Assembly (NCBI GenBank): GCA_021432605.1
Contig: MU271147.1
Location: 1,054,001 to 1,118,000 of the forward strand
Reading direction: 5' to 3'
Source: Coniochaeta sp. PMI_546
Lineage: Eukaryota > Ascomycota > Sordariomycetes > Coniochaetales > Coniochaetaceae
Length of the DNA: 64,000 nucleotides
Part shown: one piece after another, positions 56,852 to 64,000 of the stretch
How positions within the stretch are numbered: position 1 is the stretch's first letter
How the letters are laid out: each line of letters opens with the position of its first letter
Program-made: the position numbers and the translations under genes
Notes under the pieces: generated by a model
What the model saw: the letters and a program-made list of their open reading frames with translations, nothing else
Database searches by the model: none
What the model was told of the DNA's origin: nothing

Positions 56852-59209
56852 ATGGACTCGACTCTGGGTCAAGACCAAGGTCAATACCATGAAGCTAATA
56901 GCATGGAATCCTCATCTGAGACAAGCAACTCAGTCGCCAGCGCCCCTGATAAGACTGCTCTATACACTCCTACCGAGCAATATGGAAGTTGGGCTCAGTA
57001 TGAGCAAATACAGTACCAGACTGCTACCGTGCTTCAGTCGACTCCGACGGTGACAGATCAGATGTCTGGCCAGTACTACGTCTATCCAACCCAGGAATCA
57101 CAGGCGGTGGAACCTCCCACGTATGTATCGGCCGCTGAGGCTGCTCATTTTGCCATCTCCTCCACCGCACAGACATATCAAGTCGTTGCCCGACCTGATG
57201 CAAGTGAGACCTATGCTGTACCGTCAGCACCGGCCACGGCAGCGTATGATAGCGTCTCATCATTTACCACGTATGCATCTGCACATAGCCAGCACACTGC
57301 CGAGACGGCCTTTCTGGCCCAGACGCAGATTCAGCAGCCGTTGCCATCGACGCCTCAGGGCTTGCCTGAGCAGCCAACATACATGACGCAAGCTGTTGCC
57401 AACAACCAGTTCCAGGATGTTGCATCGACGACAACCTCCTGGCTACCTGCTCAAGCATCTGTGTTAGATCAGGCTCAGTATACCGTCCAGGGTGACACCC
57501 AGACGTGCAGCAGCAGCCCATATCAGACTCTCGCGGTTACTCCAGACGGCCAGTATTACACCCAGGTGCCGCTGTCTACTGCAAATCACGGCCCAGAAGT
57601 CGCCGTCTACCAAGCAGGGCCTGGCAACGTTCTATACATGACTACACAGTCAGCTACTGGTCAGATGATGGTCCAGACCCAACCACAGTCCTCCTCGTCC
57701 GGCCGCAAGATTTGGAATAAGGAGACCGCAGTCCATGCCAAGGAAGCAACCATCAACGCAACCAAGAAAGCATACGGCAAGAGCAAGGAGTTCATCGTTA
57801 ACAAAGACGGTGCCCGGGCCATGGCCAAGACCACATGGCGGCAGAGCAAGGACGTCATGATCAAGACAACCGATTTGATGGACAAGTATGTCAAGCCGCT
57901 GATGCCTTTGATTGCTGCCGCCGACCCTGAATTAGCAGCTAGTCTCAGGGCAACGTCGCAGGTTGGAAGGATGGTCAAGACACAGGACCGGAAGCAGAAT
58001 TCAGCTCAAGGGAAGAATGGGCCCGGAGTAGGATCCGATGCAGCCCAGCAAAATGCTGCTCATCCACAGCTGGATGCTGCTGCATTGGCAAACCTCGCGC
58101 CGCTCCTAGCATTGTTGCAACAAACGACTCAGCTTAACGCTGCGTCTGGTAATCAGCAAGGGAACGATGCTCAGGCACAGGCGAGATTGCTTGCGGCTTT
58201 GCTTCAGGTGCAGCTGCAGCAACCTCAACAAGCCCAGATCCAGCCTCAGGCCCAGCAGCCCCAGATCCAGCAGCCTCAGCAATCAAATGGAGAGCAGCAA
58301 CAGCAACAGCAACAGCAATACCAAGTTCAGCAACCACTTGCCCACCAGCAGTCCAAGACATCTCCACCACAGTCTTCTCAGGGTCAGACTCAGCAGCCAC
58401 AGATCCAGGACCCAATGGCAGGGCAGCCTTATGTGCAACAACAACATGCTCCGCAGTCACAGAACTGGCAACAGCCCGCCCAACAGCCGACGTCTCAGCA
58501 GCAGCAGCAGCAGCAGCACAAAATACCCCGGCGCAAGCCAGTTTCCTCGAATCCTGCGTCACACCAACCGACCGCCACGCCAGCACCCTCAGCTTTTGCC
58601 GCGGCCTCGCCACCCCCAGACACGGAACAACTAGCATCACTCGTGGACTCCCAACTCACGCTGCAAGAACAACCGAACACACATGACCACACTCAGAACA
58701 TAACAACAGACGCTTGGACGCACCACGCCTTTCGCAACTTCGGGATCGAAGACATTCTCTTACCCCCCGGCGCCGAGCTCACACCATCCCAGACAACACC
58801 GCGCACAGTGATGGTCGGCAAACTTCTCCCCGAAGCAGACGTCTCCTTCGAGATAGAGTCCTTCCCCAACTCCACCCTTCTGCAGGACCGCATCAACGCT
58901 CTACAATCCATCCCCATGCCGGGCTTCGCCCCCCTCAACCCCGCCCCAGAGACCCAGCTCCTCGAGCCCCTAGCCGTCCGACCGGAGCTCAATCCCGCAG
59001 CCCTGGTAGCCGCCGACTGTCTGGTGGGGTTGTCGGCAGGGCAGCAGACCAGCTACAGAGTCCTCCTGCAGTCGGCCGCTCCGCAGGGGTACGGGATATC
59101 GATTTCTTCGACCTCGGTCGCTGCGGCGACACAGGCAGCCAAGGATGCGGTTGGGCGTGTGGCCCGGTCCATACTGTGGGCTACTGTCTTGGAGGATGTT
59201 TTCGTCTGA
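56852..59209 (+). CDS. Gln-rich low-complexity protein, 785 aa
   Basis: A single open frame from ATG 56852 (MDSTLGQDQGQYHEANSMES). Residues about 1-280 are rich in Gln, Ser, Thr and Tyr, with tyrosines evenly spread (QYYVYPTQESQ). A central structured part follows: GRKIWNKETAVHAKEATINA then TKKAYGKSKEFIVNKDGARA and MAKTTWRQSKDVMIKTTDLM. Poly-Gln tracts at about residues 480-560 and C-terminal globular strands (VMVGKLLPEADVSFEIESFP and onward to VGLSAGQQTSYRVLLQ) come next. It is typical of prion-like or scaffold proteins. No known domain was recognised. Because of its divergent partner, co-expression with CENP-O is possible but not implied. Confidence 0.75.
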   Translation: MDSTLGQDQGQYHEANSMESSSETSNSVASAPDKTALYTPTEQYGSWAQYEQIQYQTATVLQSTPTVTDQMSGQYYVYPTQESQAVEPPTYVSAAEAAHFAISSTAQTYQVVARPDASETYAVPSAPATAAYDSVSSFTTYASAHSQHTAETAFLAQTQIQQPLPSTPQGLPEQPTYMTQAVANNQFQDVASTTTSWLPAQASVLDQAQYTVQGDTQTCSSSPYQTLAVTPDGQYYTQVPLSTANHGPEVAVYQAGPGNVLYMTTQSATGQMMVQTQPQSSSSGRKIWNKETAVHAKEATINATKKAYGKSKEFIVNKDGARAMAKTTWRQSKDVMIKTTDLMDKYVKPLMPLIAAADPELAASLRATSQVGRMVKTQDRKQNSAQGKNGPGVGSDAAQQNAAHPQLDAAALANLAPLLALLQQTTQLNAASGNQQGNDAQAQARLLAALLQVQLQQPQQAQIQPQAQQPQIQQPQQSNGEQQQQQQQQYQVQQPLAHQQSKTSPPQSSQGQTQQPQIQDPMAGQPYVQQQHAPQSQNWQQPAQQPTSQQQQQQQHKIPRRKPVSSNPASHQPTATPAPSAFAAASPPPDTEQLASLVDSQLTLQEQPNTHDHTQNITTDAWTHHAFRNFGIEDILLPPGAELTPSQTTPRTVMVGKLLPEADVSFEIESFPNSTLLQDRINALQSIPMPGFAPLNPAPETQLLEPLAVRPELNPAALVAADCLVGLSAGQQTSYRVLLQSAAPQGYGISISSTSVAAATQAAKDAVGRVARSILWATVLEDVFV

Positions 59210-60376
59210 GGGGCTGGGAGGGTGGTTTCGCTTCACTGACGAGGGGAGGCGGGGACGTTTTGCATACGCTGTTGTTGGTGAGTGTATATAACTAGCTACT
59301 AGTCACACATAACGTAGCATTGATAACTATGAAGCGGGTGGTTTTCACAAGGCTGAGACCGCAAGCAGCTTGTGCCAGATAATCACCCACCAGACAGGGT
59401 TACAATACCAGATCAGTAAAGACGAACAAGGCTCTACTGAGGCTGATCCCAGATCCGTCGAACTGAAGAACGACCGCGTAATTGGTGATGTATGACACTG
59501 CATATGCCAATGGTGAAACAGAGACGGTTCACGTTCAACCCACTCCGTGCTGATCATCGCCATCGCAATTTTGTTGCGTATATCTCCGTGACAGCTCTCA
59601 CACATTGCGCTCTCTACAGAGGAACGACTCTTGGAACTTAAGTTTCACGCCTAAAATAGCGATGAAGGTCTCGGCCTTAATTGAGGGCTGGGAGTTTCCC
59701 AAAAGAAAGACAAGTGTATCCTGTCTATTCGTTCCTCTCAGCCAATCCTGCAATCGATCAGGCAGTCACTCCAGCCCGGATCGAGGCCGATAATGCTTGA
59801 GGTGTCGATAACATAGAACTGCGCTCGAGGACCAAACTTGAACCACCTCAAGTCATCATCAGCAGAGGAGGAGTCAAGGCACAGGGTGACAGGAGGTCTG
59901 CATTTGAGAAAAAGCTAACGTAACTCCCCAACGTCCTTTCGCCAACGACAGTCAGAAAGAGGATATCTAAGCCAAATAAATAAATAAAAACAAGAAAAAA
60001 AGAAACTCGCACGCCGTTGAGAACCCGCTAGGAGATATAAAAGAACGTAAACGAGAGGTATAGAACAGACACAACGCCCTGCTGAAGAGGGCGTCGAGGC
60101 CAAAAAGAAAACCGCAGACGAGGAAAAGGCCGTCTTTTGAACCCGTTCTGATCAGATCAGATCAGATATAAAGAAAAAAAGACAGAAGATAATCGCAAAC
60201 CGTGGTGCAAGGCGTTTTCCGGTCCCCGTCATCCGTCCGATAAAGTATTACAGTTTACAAGGCCCCCCCTATCGCACCCTCGCACCCTTTCTCCGGGGCA
60301 CCGACCCAGCAGGTAACATCAGACATTATCATTTCCTTCGTCCCTTCACTCAGACCACTCGCCCACCCGCATCTCG
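59210..60376. other. Intergenic between convergent genes
   Basis: No supported gene. 59930-60180 is A-rich. The last 300 bp are the 3' UTR of the Kelch gene (minus strand). Confidence 0.4.
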
Positions 60377-63300
60377 TCATTTCGCCGCCCCGGGCCCCTG
60401 GGGGTCCTCGTCCAACCTCTTCCGCCAATCAGCCAAACTCTCGCTCAGCCCGAGGCCGACGTCCTCCTTCCGCGTCGGGGTGCTGGGCTCAAAGTCAAAC
60501 GTGTTGCTCAGCCGGTAGTTCTTGTTGGTCGCCTCCCAGTGGCTCCGCAGCGTCTCCAGCTCGTTGGCCAGGTTATCCAGCGCCGTGCTGTCCCGCGCAT
60601 TGCCGGCCCCGTCGTACAGGCTCCCGGCCTCGCTGGACAGCTGCCTGGCGTGGTGGCCTACCCCGTTCGTCGGCGCCGCCGGGGCCGCGGGGATGTTGCT
60701 GGAGTCGGACTGGAGGCTCGGCAGCCGCTGTTTGCTGCGCCGGCGGTACGTGTCGACGCTCGTCTCGACCTGGTCGAGGAGCAGGGTGACCTTCTGCTCG
60801 GCGTCCTGGGCGCGGCGCTCGAGCAGCGCGTTCTCTTGCTGCAGCTGCTCGAGGTCCTTCTTGCTGCTGCTGAGCAGACGGCTGGCCTCTTCCGCATTGT
60901 GAGAAGCGCTGTCGCGTTCGCGGCGGGCGTCGGCGAGCTCCTGGCGGATGGCTTGCATCTGGCTGTCGAGCTTGGCTGACGACGACTGCAGCTCGTTCTG
61001 CAGCGACTCGATCTTGCCTTGGAGCGTCTTGCGCTCGGCCTCCCAGTCTTCAGGTACGGTCTTGGCGTTGCGGGCATCGTCCGCCACCTTGTCTTCGAGC
61101 TCGACTAGCTGCTCCTTCAAGCGGGAGTTCTCTGTCTTGAAGCGCGCCAGCTGCTCCTTAAGCTGCTTGAGCATCTTCTCGGTGCCCTTGACGTACTGCA
61201 CCGCGGACAGGTAGTCGTTCTCCAGTTGGGCGAGCTTTTCGCGGTACTGAGCTTCAGCCTCTTGCGCCTGTGCTTCGGCTTCCTGCGCCTGCGCCTCGAG
61301 CGTGTTCTTCGTCTCTTCGTGAGCAGCATGGGCGGCAGCCAGTTCCTGCTCGAGATGCTGAAGACGCTCTTGTTCGGGCGATCCTTGACGAGGGCTGTTC
61401 AGGCCCCGCGAGCAGACAGCGCTCGTGGGCGAGATACCACGTTCGGCGAGGAGGTCCTTCAAAGTATTGTGCTGCACTGTGATAGCGTTCGCCTCGAGCT
61501 GCTGATTGGCGAGTTGGTGCTTGAGATCTGAATTGGCAGCTTGCAGAGTCTGCGTGTCCCTCATGGCAGCCTGTAGCTGGCGTCGGATAGACACACCCTC
61601 GCGGCTGGCCTGCTCCTGGTAAGCCTCGAGCCCCGCAATGCGCTCCTCTGCGCTCCGCAGCCGTTCCGACGCAGTGTCCGCGTCTTGTTGGTACTTCCGG
61701 ACCAGCGCATTGGCCGCAGCGAGTTGGCTCTGCAGGGCGGCGATGCGCTCAGCGTCACCCTTGTTGGCCGAGGTACCCACGCTTCTTGCGGATATCTTGT
61801 CCAGACCTGTCAAGACGGCTTGTTGGTGCAGACGAGCTTCGTTGGCATGCTGCTCGGCGGCTTCCTCCGCGTCACGCAAGCGTTGAGTAGCCACAACTAG
61901 CTCGGCGGTGCGGGCTTCGTGCTCAGACTTGAGCTTTGTCAGCTTGGCCTCGGCCTGTGCACGAAGCGACTTCTCCTCTTCAAGCATGCGTTCGAGCACC
62001 GACTTGGTCTCGGCGGAGGCAACGACCGCCTTACGGAGGGACTCAAAGGTCTCCTCTTGGTCCTTCGAGCTGCTGGTTGATTCTTCGACCTTGCGATGTA
62101 GCTCATCCTTCTCTACCCGGAGTAACTGAAGCGCCGCCACTGCTTCGGCTGCTTGGACCGCTTGTTGGCGAGACTCCTTTTGCGCCAAGTGAAGCTCACC
62201 CCTCAGTCGTTCGAGCTCCAAAGAATTCTGCTGCTTATATGTCTCCAAGTCGGCCATGCGCTTCTGCGCCGCGTTTGCAGTGTCATCCGCCAGCTTGCGA
62301 GCCTTCCTCTCTGCTTCCAGCTCCTGTGACATCCGTTCGAGTTGATTTTGCAGCTCCTTTTGAGTGTTGAGGGCGTTTGCTAGCTTCCGGCTTGTTTCGC
62401 CAACCCGGTCGTCCTGGTCGACGTCTCGGTCGAGCTGCGGCGTGCTCGTGGCGCTGCCCCCTATGCCGGCCAACTTGGCCTTCGCATAGACTGCCTCCTG
62501 TATCGCGGCATCCCGTTGCCTCTCGGCTTCTGCAATCTGCTTAGCGGCGAGCACGGCTTGCTTGTCAACCGACGCCTGCACGTTGGCCAGCTCTGTTCGC
62601 ATTGCGAGCAGTGCCTCGATCAACGGCTTGTCGTCGTCATCGAAGGTTTCTGCTGCTCTGCTATCCAGAGTAGGGCTCAGTGAAGAGTTGGGAACATAGC
62701 CGGCCTTCCGTGCCAGTTCCAGTTCCGACGCATACCAAGCATTGCGATTCCGGGCAGCGTCGAGCTCCTTCAAAAGCATGACCGACTGCGAATTCCTTGC
62801 CGAGGATCTTCTTGATAGCGGATTACTAGGTTGCCTTGTTGGAGGTGGAGGCGACGACGGCCTATTCGCTACAGTTCTGACAGTCACTGGATCGGTCACG
62901 CTGTCGACAGATCCCTGTGATCGGGCTGGTGGCGGCTTGGACACCGGTGGCTTAGACCTTTGTGTCTCGGTAGGGATCGACTCGGCTTGCTTAGAACCGC
63001 TTCTTCCGAGCTGCTGCGTCGGGGTCCGGGTCCCGTTGGAGACCGGGCTTTCGTTTGGAGTAGGCGTTTGCTGCACTTGCTGGATCACCGGAGACTGGGC
63101 CTTAGCAGAGAGAGGTGAGACCTCCCGATCGCTCGTTTCCAGTGATGCTTGTCTAACGCGAGATACTGCAGTATTAATCACAGGCCTTGGTGCCTGGCCT
63201 TGTGGCGGAGGACCTGACGGTCCTGGCACCGCTGCGGCTCGTGGCAGCTTCGACACAACTGGCGGCACAGCATTGGGCATACCATTCATGGCACTCGGTT

Positions 63301-64000
63301 CCGGCTGGGTAGGGCCGGCGAATTGTGCCTGTGGCCGGGTGCCATTGGGACTGCCAACCGCACCGGAATCTCTCGGCACGCCCATCAGCCGCTTAGGATC
63401 CGGTGGACCTGCTGAGCCATCTCGAGACGGTAGATTTCGGGAAGCAATCGGGGTTGTGGTGTCGCTGGGCCGCCGCGTTGACTGCGAATTTGAGCGGGTC
63501 GACGAGTCATTTGGGTAACGGATTTTGGTCGTGTCCAAACAGTACACTATCGCGAGGTCGTTGACAGCGGCGGTGGCAGAACTCGGCTCGCCGCCGAGCA
63601 CGATGACGGACTTCCCAACGGCGGTCATGCTGTGGCCCGACCTGGGGGAAGGCGAAGGTCCCATGTTCTGGAAAGTGTACCAGCGACGAGACGTTATGCG
63701 GAACGCGGCAAGGTCGCCGAGATCCGCTCCGTCCTCCGTACGTCCTCCAAATATATACATGACGTCGTCTACGATCGCGGCAGCGTGCCCTTCTCGAGGT
63801 ACAGGTATATAGCCTATACAATCCAGAGGTGCCCACTGATTTATCGCCGGATCATAGCACCAGACGTCGTTGAACCATTGGAAGCCGTTTGTGCCGCCGA
63901 AGCTGTTCAGGATTAGTAAGACGATGCTAGGTGAAGGTTTCATGAGATAATATACTTACAGGTACATCTTGTCATTGTAGGTTATTACGGAGTGGTTAGT
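60377..64000 (-). CDS. Kelch-repeat / coiled-coil polarity protein (Tea1/Kel1 type), 5' end cut
   Basis: Cell-end marker family member that links growth sites with microtubules. The gene runs beyond the window. Visible exons are 63961->64000 and 60377-63903; intron 63904-63960 (GTAAGT...AACAG) joins NDKMYL to FGGTNGFQWFNDVWCYDP in frame. The visible start has the last Kelch blades: YNDKMYLFGGTNG, NQWAPLDCIGYIPVPREGHA and PRSGHSMTAVGKSVIVLGG. A Pro/Ser/Thr-rich disordered region of about 300 residues follows, then about 700 residues of continuous coiled coil (Glu/Gln/Ala/Leu-rich, heptad pattern). The C-terminus is SLADWRKRLDEDPQGPGAAK. The first blades and the start codon lie off the right edge. 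Confidence 0.9.

Noticed and set aside
1-64000. Mobile elements, retroelements, CRISPR arrays, rRNA genes
   Set aside because: No reverse transcriptase, integrase, capsid or transposase motif, no long terminal or inverted repeats, no spaced direct repeats and no rRNA signature were found on either strand by eye.

Overview
The window is nuclear DNA of a filamentous ascomycete (Pezizomycotina, most likely a Sordariomycete). The evidence is short spliceosomal introns (about 50-85 bp, GTAAGT/GTATGT-type donors, CTAAC/CTGAC-like branch sites), a Zn2Cys6 regulator, a GH71 alpha-1,3-glucanase, a cellobiose-dehydrogenase-type cytochrome protein, an AspE-type septin, a Tea1/Kel1-type Kelch coiled-coil protein, and several gene families known only from fungi. 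No virus-like element, rRNA, tRNA or CRISPR array was found. The species cannot be named from the sequence.

Layout. 0-8.8 kb: the 3' end of an amidase, then an ABCB-type multidrug exporter (-) sharing a 510 bp promoter with a Zn2Cys6 regulator (+), then a small U1/matrin-type zinc-finger gene. 8.8-21.5 kb is accessory and partly decayed: two unknown genes, an AT-rich block, a 61-bp minisatellite, a secreted GH71 glucanase whose frame runs through three clustered stops into cysteine-rich modules and an HExxH metallopeptidase domain, then a degenerate unknown gene and a degenerate JmjC-like gene. 21.6-25.9 kb is core: cytosolic threonyl-tRNA synthetase and a conserved fungal protein usually annotated as a BTB transcription factor. 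26.9-46.6 kb is a second accessory stretch: unknown proteins, a kinase with a displaced glycine loop, a DUF6914 protein beside a putative amidoligase, a single-pass membrane protein with a Cys-rich ectodomain, an APH-family phosphotransferase, a haem-cytochrome (AA8-like) secreted protein, a metallophosphoesterase and two very small genes. 48.2-64 kb is core again: CTP synthase, an AspE-like septin, CENP-O/Mcm21, a Q-rich protein, and a Kelch/coiled-coil polarity protein that runs off the right edge.

How they work together. Housekeeping genes (tRNA charging, CTP synthesis, kinetochore, septin and polarity) bracket two accessory islands rich in lineage-restricted genes, cell-wall enzymes and gene remnants. 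The clearest functional unit is the divergent regulator/exporter pair at 0.4-8.0 kb. The most unusual locus is the GH71/Cys-module/zincin array at 13.5-16.8 kb. Exon boundaries were worked out by hand from splice signals and protein continuity. They have not been tested against transcripts.
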